64,000 bases of DNA from Bifidobacterium [indicum] DSM 20214 = LMG 11587 (lineage in GTDB: Bacteria > Actinomycetota > Actinomycetes > Actinomycetales > Bifidobacteriaceae). The DNA lies in the NCBI RefSeq assembly GCF_000706765.1, contig NZ_CP006018.1, positions 930,001 to 994,000 of the forward strand. Reading direction: 5' to 3'. Made by a program: the position numbers and the translations under genes. The notes beneath the pieces were generated by a model, which searched no databases, was not told the origin of the DNA, and saw only the letters and a program-made list of their open reading frames with translations. Each line of letters begins with the position of its first letter. Position 1 is the first letter of the stretch. This document shows positions 9,575 to 19,531 of this stretch, piece after piece.

Positions 9575-10849
9575 TCAATCCGCCTTGAAGAAGCTCCTGA
9601 CCCCGGAGACGGCTTCAAGCAGGGCATCCGTATCGGCCATCGTATTGTAGACCCCGGTCGAAGCCCTGTTCGAAGCGTACACCCCGAAGTGCCTATGAAC
9701 CGGTTGGGCACAGTGGTGTCCAACCCGGATGGCGATGCCTCTGGAGTCGATGAACTGCCCCACATCGTGAGGATGGACACCCTTCACGTCGAAGGAAACC
9801 GTACCGATGCGGTTCTCGGCGGAAGTGGGGCCAAGAATCCTGACTCCTTCCAACTGCCCCAATCTGAGCAGCCCCTTGGTGATGGCGGCCTCGTGGGAGG
9901 CAATCCGATCCATGCCGATGGCACGCAGCCAGTCGGCGGCCACACCCGCACCAATCACTTGTGCAACCGGCTGGGTACCTGCCTCGAACCGGGCGGGAGG
10001 ATTCATATACCGGGCAGGCCTGTCCGTATACGCCAGCTCAACCATGGACCCGCCGAACGATGCAGGGGGCAGAGCCTCAAGCAGCTCGCGACGGCCATAC
10101 AGGAAGCCGACCCCGGTTGGACCGTACATCTTGTGGGAGCTCCATACCGCGAAATCAACACCCAGGCCATGCAGGTCGACCGGCAGGTGGGGCACCGACT
10201 GGCAGATGTCCAGAATCACCAGGGCACCAACCTGATGGGCTCTCCTGACAATTGGGGCGATATCGGTAACTGCGCCGGTCACATTGCTGACATGGGTCAC
10301 AGCCACCACCTTGGTACGCTCGGTGATGACCTCATCGGCCGTGTCCGCCATGATTCTGCCCTGATCGTCCAAATCAAAGGTCTTCAGGACGGCTGACGTG
10401 CGGTATGCAAGCTCCTGAAAAGGAAGGAGAACGGAGTGGTGCTCGGCCTTGCTGGTCACAATCTCATCGCCCGGGTGCAAGGCAAATCTCTGAGCGGCCT
10501 TCCCACCCCTCCCCTGAGTTGCATTGCCAAAGGCCGTGGCAAGGAGATTGAGAGCAGCCGTGGCCCCGGCGGTGATGACAATCTCCTCACCGCCATCCTG
10601 CGATTCCGCCCCTACCAGTTTCGCCACCTTGGCCCGGGATTCCTCGAAGGCCAAGGTGCTGCGGGCGGCCAACTCATGAGCCCCTCGGTGCACACCCGCA
10701 TTGTCATGCAGGTAGAAATCCCGCTCCGCATCTACAACACACAGCGGTTTTTGGGCGGTCGCTGCCGAATCCAGATAGACCAGAGGGTGCCCGTGTACTT
10801 CCTGATCCAGGATCGGGAACTGACTCCGAATCTGTGCCTCATCAACCAT
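9575..10849 (-). CDS. sufS: Cysteine desulfurase SufS
   Basis: PLP-dependent class V aminotransferase that takes sulfur from cysteine and passes it to SufU. It has 424 residues. The PLP-binding lysine is in SSHKMYGPTGVGFLYG and the catalytic cysteine in VGHHCAQPVHRHFG near residue 378, both in the positions expected for the group II desulfurases. It lies 33 bases downstream of sufC in the suf operon. Cytoplasmic. Confidence 0.95.
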   Translation of the reverse strand: MVDEAQIRSQFPILDQEVHGHPLVYLDSAATAQKPLCVVDAERDFYLHDNAGVHRGAHELAARSTLAFEESRAKVAKLVGAESQDGGEEIVITAGATAALNLLATAFGNATQGRGGKAAQRFALHPGDEIVTSKAEHHSVLLPFQELAYRTSAVLKTFDLDDQGRIMADTADEVITERTKVVAVTHVSNVTGAVTDIAPIVRRAHQVGALVILDICQSVPHLPVDLHGLGVDFAVWSSHKMYGPTGVGFLYGRRELLEALPPASFGGSMVELAYTDRPARYMNPPARFEAGTQPVAQVIGAGVAADWLRAIGMDRIASHEAAITKGLLRLGQLEGVRILGPTSAENRIGTVSFDVKGVHPHDVGQFIDSRGIAIRVGHHCAQPVHRHFGVYASNRASTGVYNTMADTDALLEAVSGVRSFFKAD

Positions 10850-10882
10850 TCCGCACCTCCATCCCTTGACCGCCGCTCAATG

Positions 10883-11662
10883 TCAGGCCAGTGCCGATTC
10901 CGAATCGGAGCCTTCAGGAAGGTACTGGTCGTACCCGGTCTCCTCCAGGGTGTCGGCAAGTTCGGGGCCGCCGGTCTTGACGAAGTGCCCCTGGGCGAAG
11001 ACGTGGACGATATCGGGCTTGATGTACTTGAGGATACGGGTGTAATGGGTCACCATCAGGATGCCCAAACCTGTGTTCTCCTTGGCCCTGTTGACCCCCT
11101 CCGAAACAATGCGCAGGGCGTCCACGTCAAGACCAGAGTCGGTCTCATCCAGAACGGCGAACTTGGGCTTGAGAAGCTCCAGCTGGAGTACCTCGGCCCT
11201 CTTCTTCTCACCTCCGGAGAAGCCCTCGTTTACCGAGCGCTGGGCGAATTTAGGATCCATCTTCAACTTCTTCATGGCGGCGTTCAGGTCCTTGGCCCAT
11301 GTCCGTACGGCCGGCGCCTTTCCGTCAACCTCCGTCTTGGCGGTCCGGAGGAAGTTGGTCATGGAGACTCCGGGCACCTCAACCGGGTACTGCATGGCCA
11401 GGAACAGCCCTGCCTTGGCCCGTTCATCCGGGGTCATCTTCAGGATGTCCTCCCCGTCCAGGAGGGCCTGACCGGAATCCACCTCATACTTGGGATGCCC
11501 GGCCAGGGTGTAGGCGAGGGTGGACTTGCCCGAACCATTGGGCCCCATGATGGCGTGGGTCTCACCCGAGCGAACCGTCAGTGTGGCCCCCTTGAGGATC
11601 TGTTTGCGACCCTCCTTGGTCTCGACCGAGGCGTACAGATCCTTGATTTCCAGTGTTGACAT
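10883..11662 (-). CDS. sufC: Fe-S assembly ATPase SufC
   Basis: ABC-type ATPase of the SufBCD scaffold complex. The ATG at 11662 (259 residues) is preceded by GGAGGA and lies one base after the sufD stop. Walker A is GPNGSGKST, the Q-loop region is AMQYPVEVPG, the ABC signature is GFSGGEKKRAEVLQL, and Walker B is FAVLDETDSGLD; the switch histidine lies in VTHYTRIL. All catalytic parts look intact. Confidence 0.96.
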   Translation of the reverse strand: MSTLEIKDLYASVETKEGRKQILKGATLTVRSGETHAIMGPNGSGKSTLAYTLAGHPKYEVDSGQALLDGEDILKMTPDERAKAGLFLAMQYPVEVPGVSMTNFLRTAKTEVDGKAPAVRTWAKDLNAAMKKLKMDPKFAQRSVNEGFSGGEKKRAEVLQLELLKPKFAVLDETDSGLDVDALRIVSEGVNRAKENTGLGILMVTHYTRILKYIKPDIVHVFAQGHFVKTGGPELADTLEETGYDQYLPEGSDSESALA

Positions 11663-11663
11663 G

Positions 11664-12890
11664 TCAGTTCTCCTCCAAAACGTGCTGCATCTCTTCGTCT
11701 TCGCCCTTGGCCAGTCTGCGGTCAATCACACCCATCAGGTGGTCGGAGACACTGGGAACGCCAATCTCCTCCACCAGTTCACCGAAGAACCCGCGCACAA
11801 CCAGTTTGCGGGCCTCCTTTTCGGGTACGCCTCTCGACTGGAGATAGAACAGCTCCTCGTCATCGAAGCGGCCAACCGAGCTGGCATGGCCGGCGCCGAT
11901 GATGTTCCCGTTCTCGATTTCCAGGTTGGGTTCGGAGTCCGCAATGGCCCCGGGGGTCAGTACCAGGTTCCGGTTGAGCTCATACGAGTCGGTACCGGGG
12001 GCCGTGGGCTTGATGAGGGCATTGCCCACCCAGGTGGAGTGGGCCCTAGCCCCGTCGAGAGCTCCCTTGTATACCACTCGGGACTTGCACTCGGGGTGGT
12101 TGTGGACCACCATGGTCCGGTGCTCGATGTGCTGGCCGGGATCGACGAAGTAGATGCCCAGCATGTTCAGGTCGCTCTGTTCCCCGCCGAAGTCCTGGTC
12201 CATACGCAGACGGACGAAGTCACCACCCAGGGTGACCACGGAGTGCCGCAGTGTGGCCCCGGATCCGACATGGATGCGGTGGTTGCCCACGTGCTTCGAT
12301 CCGGCCGCCCACTCCTGAATGAAGGTGGTGGAGACATGGGAGTCTTTTCCTGTGACAATCTCCGTGCCTTCGGCCAGCCTGGCCTGGCCTGTGTGTTCCA
12401 CCACCAGGTCGGCACTGGCTTCGTCGTCGGCCCGGATGACCAGATGGAAGGCGTCAAGGTCCATTCCTCCGCCCTGGATCTGCACCAGAACAGGTTGGTC
12501 CAGACGTCCACGGAGGCTGACCACCGTGGCCTCGCTTCCGCTGGCCCATTCCACGGCCGCCGCACGGTCGCTGGGCTTGAGTACGGAACCACAGGGGTCC
12601 TGGCCCATGGGAACGTTGGATACGCTCACCTGGTCTGGGTCAACAGGGGTTCCGTCCATCATGGTGACCGTCACCGCCGTCAGGCCACTGGGCTTGAATA
12701 CCTGGAAGAACTCCCCTATGCGGTCGATCGGTGTGAATCGCCAGTCATCCTGCTTGGCGGTGGGGACCACGAAATCATCCGGGTCGAAGGAGCGCGGCTC
12801 CTTGTCGGCGCTGGATGGCATGGTCGCCGGAATGGCATAGGGGTCCTTTGGATCCGCCCTGGGAATCGTAATTTCGCTTGTCTGTGACAT
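11664..12890 (-). CDS. sufD: Fe-S assembly protein SufD
   Basis: Scaffold subunit that pairs with SufB through a right-handed beta-helix. It has 408 residues. The conserved C-terminal core includes KSRVVYKGALDGARAHSTW, then DSYELNRNLVL, and the end DEELFYLQSRGVPEKEARKLV. Its ATG overlaps the sufB stop by one base (TGATG), and it ends one base before sufC. The N-terminal 100 residues are less conserved, as is usual for SufD. Confidence 0.94.
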   Translation of the reverse strand: MSQTSEITIPRADPKDPYAIPATMPSSADKEPRSFDPDDFVVPTAKQDDWRFTPIDRIGEFFQVFKPSGLTAVTVTMMDGTPVDPDQVSVSNVPMGQDPCGSVLKPSDRAAAVEWASGSEATVVSLRGRLDQPVLVQIQGGGMDLDAFHLVIRADDEASADLVVEHTGQARLAEGTEIVTGKDSHVSTTFIQEWAAGSKHVGNHRIHVGSGATLRHSVVTLGGDFVRLRMDQDFGGEQSDLNMLGIYFVDPGQHIEHRTMVVHNHPECKSRVVYKGALDGARAHSTWVGNALIKPTAPGTDSYELNRNLVLTPGAIADSEPNLEIENGNIIGAGHASSVGRFDDEELFYLQSRGVPEKEARKLVVRGFFGELVEEIGVPSVSDHLMGVIDRRLAKGEDEEMQHVLEEN

Positions 12891-14389
12891 CAGCCTACCG
12901 AACCCTCCATCTGCAATTCGACCAAGCGGTTGAGCTCAAGTGCATATTCCATGGGCAGCTCGCGGGAAATCGGTTCAACGAAACCTCGAACAATCATGCC
13001 CATTGCCTCCTTTTCCTCCAGACCGCGACTCATCAGGTAGAAGAGCTGGTCCTCTGAGACCTTGGATACGGTTGCCTCATGAGCCATGGAGACGTCATCT
13101 TCACGGACATCAACGTGAGGGTAGGTATCGGAGCGCGAGTAGTCGTCGACCAGCAAGGCATCGCAGACCACCGACGAGGATGACTTCTCTGCGCCCTTGA
13201 CGATTTTGACCAGGCCGCGATAGGCCGCCCTTCCGCCGTTACGCGAAATGGACTTCGAGACGATGGTCGACGAGGTATGGGGCGCCAGATGAATCATCTT
13301 GGCACCGGTGTCCTGGTATTGCCCCTTGCCCGCGAAGCCCAGGGATAGGGTCTCGGCCTTGGCGTAAGGCTCGGCCAGGATGCAGGCTGGGTACTTCATG
13401 GTGGCCTTGGAGCCGATGTTTCCGTCCACCCATTCCATGGTGCCGCCCTCACGGACATAGGCACGTTGTGTCACCAGGTTGTAGACGTTGTTGGACCAGT
13501 TCTGGACCGTGGTGTACCGCACCCGGGCATGAGGCTCGACGATGATCTCGACGATGGCCGCATGAAGGGAATCGGTCGAGTATATGGGAGCCGTGCAACC
13601 TTCGACGTAATGGACATATGACCCTTCGTCGGCAATGATCAGAGTCCGCTCGAACTGACCCATGTTCGGGGTGTTGATACGGAAGTAGGCCTGGAGGGGG
13701 ATGTCCACGTGGACCCCCTTCGGCACATACACGAAGGAACCGCCGGACCAGGCCGCCGTGTTCAGGGCGGCGAACTTGTTGTCATCCGGGGGAATGACCG
13801 TGCCGAAGTACTTCTTGAAGAGATCGGGATGCTTCTGAAGGGCGGTGTCCGTATCCAGGAAAATGACACCCTGCTTTTCCAGGTCGTCACGGATGGAGTT
13901 GTAGATCACCTCGGACTCGTACTGGGCCGCGACCCCCGAGACCAGGCGGTTCTTCTCGGCTTCAGGGATGCCAAGTCGATCATACGTGTTGCGAATATCG
14001 TCAGGAAGCTCCTCCCAGGACTTGGCCTGTTCCTTGAGGGGCTTGACGTAGTACTTGAAGTCATCTGCATTGAATCCCGACAGGTCCACGCCCCAGTCCG
14101 GCATGGGCTTCTCCATGAAGGACCTGTAGCCCTTCAGCCTCATCTCGAGCATCCATGCAGGCTCGCCCTTGTCGGCCGAGATGGCACGGACGACGTTCTC
14201 GTCGATTCCCTTGTGGGCGGCTTCTCCGGCCTTGTCCGAATCGTGCCAGCCATAGTTGTACTCGCCGAACTGCGAGATGATTTCGTCGTCCTCTTTGATT
14301 TTATCTTCATTGACACGGGTGCGATCCGCCACGTACTGGCTCATCTCCACATCCCGTGATGTGTCCGTCTGCTGCGAGGTATTATCCAC
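12890..14389 (-). CDS. sufB: Fe-S assembly protein SufB
   Basis: First gene of the suf operon and the cluster-building subunit of SufBCD. From the GTG at 14389 it has 499 residues. The beta-helix core contains [15 protein letters not shown], then [11 protein letters not shown], and the SufB C-terminus [24 protein letters not shown]. The GTG is preferred because AGGAGG lies 9 bases upstream; an in-frame GTG at 14407 lies before that site. No sufR-type regulator gene is next to it, unlike many actinobacteria. Confidence 0.95.
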   Translation of the reverse strand: MDNTSQQTDTSRDVEMSQYVADRTRVNEDKIKEDDEIISQFGEYNYGWHDSDKAGEAAHKGIDENVVRAISADKGEPAWMLEMRLKGYRSFMEKPMPDWGVDLSGFNADDFKYYVKPLKEQAKSWEELPDDIRNTYDRLGIPEAEKNRLVSGVAAQYESEVIYNSIRDDLEKQGVIFLDTDTALQKHPDLFKKYFGTVIPPDDNKFAALNTAAWSGGSFVYVPKGVHVDIPLQAYFRINTPNMGQFERTLIIADEGSYVHYVEGCTAPIYSTDSLHAAIVEIIVEPHARVRYTTVQNWSNNVYNLVTQRAYVREGGTMEWVDGNIGSKATMKYPACILAEPYAKAETLSLGFAGKGQYQDTGAKMIHLAPHTSSTIVSKSISRNGGRAAYRGLVKIVKGAEKSSSSVVCDALLVDDYSRSDTYPHVDVREDDVSMAHEATVSKVSEDQLFYLMSRGLEEKEAMGMIVRGFVEPISRELPMEYALELNRLVELQMEGSVG

Positions 14390-14544
14390 GAGCTCAGACC
14401 TCCTCACACATGTATTGTCGCTTGCCGACGACCGCCTACGTTTTCAAGGATAAACAACCTGAACTTGACCCGCCAGATTGAGGTTACGCTCTATAGGGAA
14501 TTAAGTCACATTTATGACCCGAAGATACCCAAAAGGCCCGAATA

Positions 14545-14585
14545 GCGATTTCGCCCGTCCTCGAATCGGAGAACGGGCGGAATCG
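14545..14585 (-). terminator. Probable terminator downstream of pyrG
   Basis: Inverted repeat CGATTTCGCCCGT / ACGGGCGGAATCG (one wobble) with a 15-base middle, lying 25 bases after the pyrG stop and well upstream of sufB. There is no long T run on the minus strand, so efficiency is uncertain. Confidence 0.5.
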
Positions 14586-14610
14586 TCGTATGGTCTGTGC
14601 CGTACAGGAA

Positions 14611-16272
14611 TCAGTCAGCTGCCTGCTGGTGCTCGATGCTGGCCTTTACCAGACCAGCAAAGAGCGGGTGGGGCTTGGTCGGACGGGACTTGAACTCCGG
14701 GTGGGCCTGGGTGCCCACATAGAAGGGGTGCCGGTCCTTGGGAAGCTCCACGAACTCCGTCAGCTGACCGTCAGGGCTGGTGCCTGAGATGTGCAGGCCG
14801 GCCTTGTCCAGATCCTGCTTGTAGGCCACGCTGACCTCATAGCGGTGGCGGTGGCGCTCCGATACCTCGGTCTTCCCGTAGAGCTCAGCAACCAGTGAGT
14901 CCTGGCGAAGAATGGCAGGGTAAGCACCCAGACGCATGGTATGGCCCATGTCACCGTGTCCGGCAACGATGTCCTTCTGCTCCTCCATCGTGGCGATGAC
15001 CGGATGCTCGCAGTTCGGTTCGAATTCGGAGGAGTTGGCATCCTCCAGACCCAGGACGTGGCGGGCATACTCAATGACCATGGACTGCAGGCCCAGGCAG
15101 ATTCCCAGAGCGGGCAGCTTGGTTTCACGGGCATAGCGGAGAGCGCCGAGTTTGCCTTCGATGCCTCGTACGCCGAATCCACCGGGAATGACGATTCCAT
15201 CCACTCCCTGCAAAGCCTCGCGAGCGCCATCCATGGTCTCGCAGGAGTCGGCGGTAACCAGTTTGACGTCGACCTTGGCCCAGTTGGCGAACCCACCGGC
15301 CTTTATGGCCTCGATCACCGAAAGATAGGCATCGGGCAGGTCGATGTACTTGCCGACAATCGCCACGGTGACCCGGTTGCGGGGATTATGGACACGTTCC
15401 AGGAGGTCCTCCCACTCGTTCCAATCCACGTCATGGAAGGGAAGCTCAAGCTTGCGGACAACATAGGCATCCAGACCCTCCGAGTACAGGATCTTCGGTA
15501 CGTCATAGATGCTGGGGGCGTCCACGCAGTTGACCACACCTTCGGCATCGACATCGCACATAAGCGAAATCTTGTCCTTGATGGACTGGCTCAGAGGACG
15601 GTCCGACCGGAGGACCAGGGCATCGGGGGCGATGCCCAACTGGCGCAGGGCCATGACCGAATGCTGGGTGGGCTTGGTCTTCAGCTCATGGGCAGCAGCG
15701 ATGTAAGGAACCAGCGAAACATGGACGAACATGCAGTTGTCCGCCCCGATGTCGCGCCTGACCTCACGGGCCGCCTCCATGAACGGCTGTGATTCGATGT
15801 CACCTACCGTGCCGCCGATCTCGGTGATGATCACATCCACGTCATCACCGGCCTGGGCTCGCATGCGGCTCTTGATCTCGTTGGTGACGTGAGGGATGAC
15901 CTGGACGCACTGCCCCAGGTACTCGCCGGCACGCTCCTTGCGGAGGACGGACTGGTATATCTGCCCGGTGGTCACATTGGCCTTCTGGGAGAGGAAGACA
16001 TCCAGGAATCGCTCGTAGTGGCCGATGTCCAAATCGGTCTCGGCCCCATCCTCGGTCACGTAGACCTCACCATGCTGGAAGGGGTTCATGGTACCGGGAT
16101 CAACGTTGATATAGGGATCCAGCTTCTGCTGAAGGACCCGGATTCCGCGGCTTCTCAACAGCCTGCCGAGGGAGGACGCAGTCAGTCCCTTGCCCAGCGA
16201 AGAAACGACGCCACCGGTGACGAAAATGTGCTTTGTGATATGCCCTTGCGAATTTCCATGTTCTCTGACCAT
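14611..16272 (-). CDS. pyrG: CTP synthase
   Basis: Converts UTP to CTP using glutamine. It has 553 residues with two domains: an N-terminal amidoligase with [20 protein letters not shown] (about 17-36) and a C-terminal class I glutamine amidotransferase with nucleophile motif LGICLGLQS (about 385) and the His-Glu pair in AHPEFKSRP. It is full length. It lies downstream of the UvrA paralogue by 58 bases and ends before a hairpin. Confidence 0.97.
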   Translation of the reverse strand: MVREHGNSQGHITKHIFVTGGVVSSLGKGLTASSLGRLLRSRGIRVLQQKLDPYINVDPGTMNPFQHGEVYVTEDGAETDLDIGHYERFLDVFLSQKANVTTGQIYQSVLRKERAGEYLGQCVQVIPHVTNEIKSRMRAQAGDDVDVIITEIGGTVGDIESQPFMEAAREVRRDIGADNCMFVHVSLVPYIAAAHELKTKPTQHSVMALRQLGIAPDALVLRSDRPLSQSIKDKISLMCDVDAEGVVNCVDAPSIYDVPKILYSEGLDAYVVRKLELPFHDVDWNEWEDLLERVHNPRNRVTVAIVGKYIDLPDAYLSVIEAIKAGGFANWAKVDVKLVTADSCETMDGAREALQGVDGIVIPGGFGVRGIEGKLGALRYARETKLPALGICLGLQSMVIEYARHVLGLEDANSSEFEPNCEHPVIATMEEQKDIVAGHGDMGHTMRLGAYPAILRQDSLVAELYGKTEVSERHRHRYEVSVAYKQDLDKAGLHISGTSPDGQLTEFVELPKDRHPFYVGTQAHPEFKSRPTKPHPLFAGLVKASIEHQQAAD

Positions 16273-16330
16273 GGAACTTCAGCCTATCAGGTATGGCAGA
16301 CGACGACGCGGCGATGAGCCCCTCCCCCGG

Positions 16331-19027
16331 TCATCTCCCCTGGATATGCCTGGCAAGGTACTGCCCGGTAAGGGAAACCCGACTTGCGCAGACTGTTTCA
16401 GGTCTCCCTGTGGCGACAATCATGCCACCTTCTTCTCCTCCACCGGGACCCATGTCAATCACATAATCGGCATTGGCGATCATATCCAGGTCATGCTCGA
16501 TGAACACCACCGTGGCTCCCCTGTCGACCAGGCGCTCCAGGACCCCGATCAGCGTACGGACGTCCAGGGGATGGAGGCCGGTCGTTGGCTCATCCAGAAC
16601 AAAGAGGGAGGTGTTCTGCCTCCGCCCGAGTTCATTGGAGAGCTTGAGCCGCTGGGCCTCGCCACCGGATAATGAAGGCGTATCCTCTCCCAGGGTCAGA
16701 TAGCCCAGACCAAGATCGTTCAGGATGCGCAGGGATCGGTGGATGCTTGGGTACTCACCCGCATCAGCTCCCCTGGAACCGGCGGCAGCGAAGACCTCCA
16801 TGGCCTCCCCGACCTCCATGGAGAGGAGGTCTGTCAGACTCATGGGGTCGGGATGGGCCTTGGTGGACATCCTTATCCGTTCGATTTCAGGCTTGAACCG
16901 GCTTCCCCGGCAGGTTGGGCAGGTGATGGGAATATCCGGAAGGAACTGCACATCAAGGCTGATCTGCCCCGTCCCTTCGCATTGCGGGCACCTGAGCGAT
17001 CCTGTGTTGTAGGAGAAGTCCGAGAGCCTGTACCCCGCCTCATGGGCGGCGGCGGTTTTCGAGAAGAGACGTCGCAGATGATCCATGATGCCCGAATAGG
17101 TTGCCACGGTGGACCTGACGTTGATTCCGATGGGTGAGGAATCGACCAGCCTGACCCGATCTATGCCGGATGACGATATGGACTTGACCGACTCCGGCAG
17201 GGACCGTCCTTCCTGTATGGCTTGGAGAGCAGGTACCAGGCATTCCAAGACCATGGTCGTTTTCCCTGAGCCGGACACCCCTGTCACAGCCGTCATGCGG
17301 CCCCGGGGTATGGCCACATCCAGCGGCCGGACCGTATGGATGGGGCCGGTACTCATCCGGATCCAGTCGCAGGAGGCGGCACGGGACGAATCACTGTGGG
17401 TTCGTTTTCCCCCGGTACTCACCGACCCTTGTTCCCCGTTTTCATCGGTTGACAGGGGTGTCGGTGAAGCCGGAATGTCCCGGTGCTCTCTGACCAGAAC
17501 CTCTTCTCGCCCGTTTAAGAAGCCACCTATGCGGGACTCGGGGGCGTCCTCCACCTGCTCGGGAGTGCCTTGCGCTATCACCCTGCCACCCTTGCTACCG
17601 GCACCGGGTCCCATCTCGATGAAGTAGTCGGCCGCTGCGAGGACCGATACGTCATGATCCACGAAAACCACCGAGTTTCCACTGGCCAGGAGATCACGCA
17701 TGACCCCAATGAGACCTTCGATATTGGCCGGATGAAGACCTGTCGAGGGTTCATCAAGAACATAGAGGACACCGGTTGTCTCGTTGCGGACAGCGCGGGA
17801 GAGCTGGGTACGTTGCCGTTCCCCCGTCGACAGGGAGACGGTGGACCTGTCCAGGGTCAGGTACCCGAGGCCCAGTTGCAGCAGGCGGCGACCCATATTT
17901 TGCAGTGTATCCGCCAAGGACCGCGCCATCGCTTGCATTGACTCAGGTAAGGTGGCGGGAAGGTTCTCGGACCAGTGGAGCACCCTCCTCAACGGCCAGG
18001 AGGTGACCGCGGCCAGGTTGTCCTGCCCTATCCGCGGCCGTCGAGCAACCTCGTTGAGGCGACTTCCACCACAGTCCGGGCAGGTCCTTTCGGTCAGGAA
18101 CTTCGCCACCTTGGACAGGCGTTTGTCATCGGTGGCACGTTTGAGTTCCTCGGTCACCGTCAATCTTGCGTTACGGAAGGTGAAGTCCAGCTCATGGACC
18201 CCTTTGACGGAGGTGATGGTGATGTGCTTCTTTTCGGAAGGACCGTTGAAGACGATCTCCTTCTCGTCAGCCGTCAGGTCCTTCCAGGGCACATCAGTAC
18301 GCACCCCGAATTCTCGGACGATATCAGGCTGGACGTTGAAACCGAATGTCCTCCAGGGAACCACCGCACCCTGATCGATGGTCAGATCCTGGTCAGGAAC
18401 CAACGTGGCGTCATCCACTTCCCGAACCGTCCCCGTTCCCTGGCAGGTCGGGCAGGCGCCCAGTGAGTTAAACGCCAGTTCCTCGGCGCTGGGGGCTTGG
18501 ACGCGCTCCCCGCAGACCGGGCAGATGATGGGCATTTCAGCCGCCACTCGCATGGTGGGTTCCTGATAATGTCCGTTGGGGCAGACGTGCGAGGCCAGTC
18601 GGGAAAACATGAGCCGGAGAACATTGAGGAGTTCGGTGGAAGTCCCGAAGGTCGAGCGCATCCCACCAGCCCCCGGGCGCTGTCTGAGCGCCAATGCCGG
18701 AGGGAGGAAACGAACGGAGTCGACCTCGGGCCGCTGGGCCTGGGTCATCCTTCTTCGGGTATAGGTTGACAGGGATTCCAAATATCGCCTTGAGCCTTCT
18801 GCATAGAGGACTCCAAGTGCCAGTGATGACTTGCCTGAACCCGATACCCCGGCGATACCGACCAGGCGGTTCAGGGGTATATCAAGATTCAGACCACGAA
18901 GGTTGTGGACCCGGGCACCCCTGACCTGAATGGTCTTCGGCACCCTTGCCGGTTGCTCACCTGTTGGCGCGGGCAGCCCGTCCGCCGATCCTCCGGCCCT
19001 CCCGCCGGACCTTGGCAACCCCGGCAC
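16331..19027 (-). CDS. UvrA paralogue (class II UvrA/drug-resistance-type ABC ATPase)
   Basis: Tandem ABC ATPase of the UvrA superfamily, 898 residues from a GTG. NBD1 has Walker A GVSGSGKSS (about 60) and a variant signature LSTGERQR; NBD2 has Walker A GVSGSGKTT (about 590) and canonical LSGGEAQR. Zinc-finger CxxC pairs are seen as CPTCQGTG, CPDCGGSR, CPQCEGTG and CPTCRGSR. It is shorter than true UvrA (~940-1000), as in UvrA2/DrrC-type proteins reported in some actinobacteria for drug or DNA-damage tolerance. It starts 7 bases after aroQ, so it is probably cotranscribed. The exact start is uncertain. Confidence 0.85.
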   Translation of the reverse strand: MPGLPRSGGRAGGSADGLPAPTGEQPARVPKTIQVRGARVHNLRGLNLDIPLNRLVGIAGVSGSGKSSLALGVLYAEGSRRYLESLSTYTRRRMTQAQRPEVDSVRFLPPALALRQRPGAGGMRSTFGTSTELLNVLRLMFSRLASHVCPNGHYQEPTMRVAAEMPIICPVCGERVQAPSAEELAFNSLGACPTCQGTGTVREVDDATLVPDQDLTIDQGAVVPWRTFGFNVQPDIVREFGVRTDVPWKDLTADEKEIVFNGPSEKKHITITSVKGVHELDFTFRNARLTVTEELKRATDDKRLSKVAKFLTERTCPDCGGSRLNEVARRPRIGQDNLAAVTSWPLRRVLHWSENLPATLPESMQAMARSLADTLQNMGRRLLQLGLGYLTLDRSTVSLSTGERQRTQLSRAVRNETTGVLYVLDEPSTGLHPANIEGLIGVMRDLLASGNSVVFVDHDVSVLAAADYFIEMGPGAGSKGGRVIAQGTPEQVEDAPESRIGGFLNGREEVLVREHRDIPASPTPLSTDENGEQGSVSTGGKRTHSDSSRAASCDWIRMSTGPIHTVRPLDVAIPRGRMTAVTGVSGSGKTTMVLECLVPALQAIQEGRSLPESVKSISSSGIDRVRLVDSSPIGINVRSTVATYSGIMDHLRRLFSKTAAAHEAGYRLSDFSYNTGSLRCPQCEGTGQISLDVQFLPDIPITCPTCRGSRFKPEIERIRMSTKAHPDPMSLTDLLSMEVGEAMEVFAAAGSRGADAGEYPSIHRSLRILNDLGLGYLTLGEDTPSLSGGEAQRLKLSNELGRRQNTSLFVLDEPTTGLHPLDVRTLIGVLERLVDRGATVVFIEHDLDMIANADYVIDMGPGGGEEGGMIVATGRPETVCASRVSLTGQYLARHIQGR

Positions 19028-19033
19028 TGGACT

Positions 19034-19486
19034 TCACGACCTCTCGATGAGGTGGGCCACCGATTCAAGGGCCAAACGGTACCCATAGAATCCCAAGCCT
19101 GTAATGGTGCCGGTGGCCACCGGTGATATGACACTATGCCGACGGAAGGCTTCGCGGGAAGCGGGATTGGAAATGTGCACCTCCATCAGAGGCAGCCCGG
19201 CTTCGGTCACCTGGGCGGCCGCATCGGCCAGGCCATAGCTGTAATGGGTGAAGGCCGCCGGGTTCATGACCACCGGGGTTCGCTCATCGACCGCTTGGTG
19301 CATCCAGGAGATGACCTGGCCCTCGTCGTCGGACTGACGCACTTCCACGTCCAGGCCCAGCTCACTCCCCCAGGTCGTGCAGTCTCTGCGGAGCGCTTCC
19401 AGGTCCAGATGTCCATAGACATCAGGTTCCCTGACACCCAACCTGCCCAGGTTCGGACCATTGACCACAACGACCCTGGTACCCAT
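19034..19486 (-). CDS. aroQ: 3-Dehydroquinate dehydratase, type II
   Basis: Third step of the shikimate pathway: dehydration of 3-dehydroquinate. About 150 residues, normal for the dodecameric type II enzyme. Motifs are NGPNLGRLGVREP with the catalytic Tyr in VYG, NPAAFTHYS and EVHISNP. The ATG at 19486 has GGAG 6 bases upstream; an in-frame ATG at 19498 would overlap that site. It lies between aroKB and the UvrA paralogue. Confidence 0.94.
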   Translation of the reverse strand: MGTRVVVVNGPNLGRLGVREPDVYGHLDLEALRRDCTTWGSELGLDVEVRQSDDEGQVISWMHQAVDERTPVVMNPAAFTHYSYGLADAAAQVTEAGLPLMEVHISNPASREAFRRHSVISPVATGTITGLGFYGYRLALESVAHLIERS

Positions 19487-19531
19487 ATCCGACTCCATTT
19501 CTTGCCTTGTTTCCTTTTACCGGCCCTGCAC

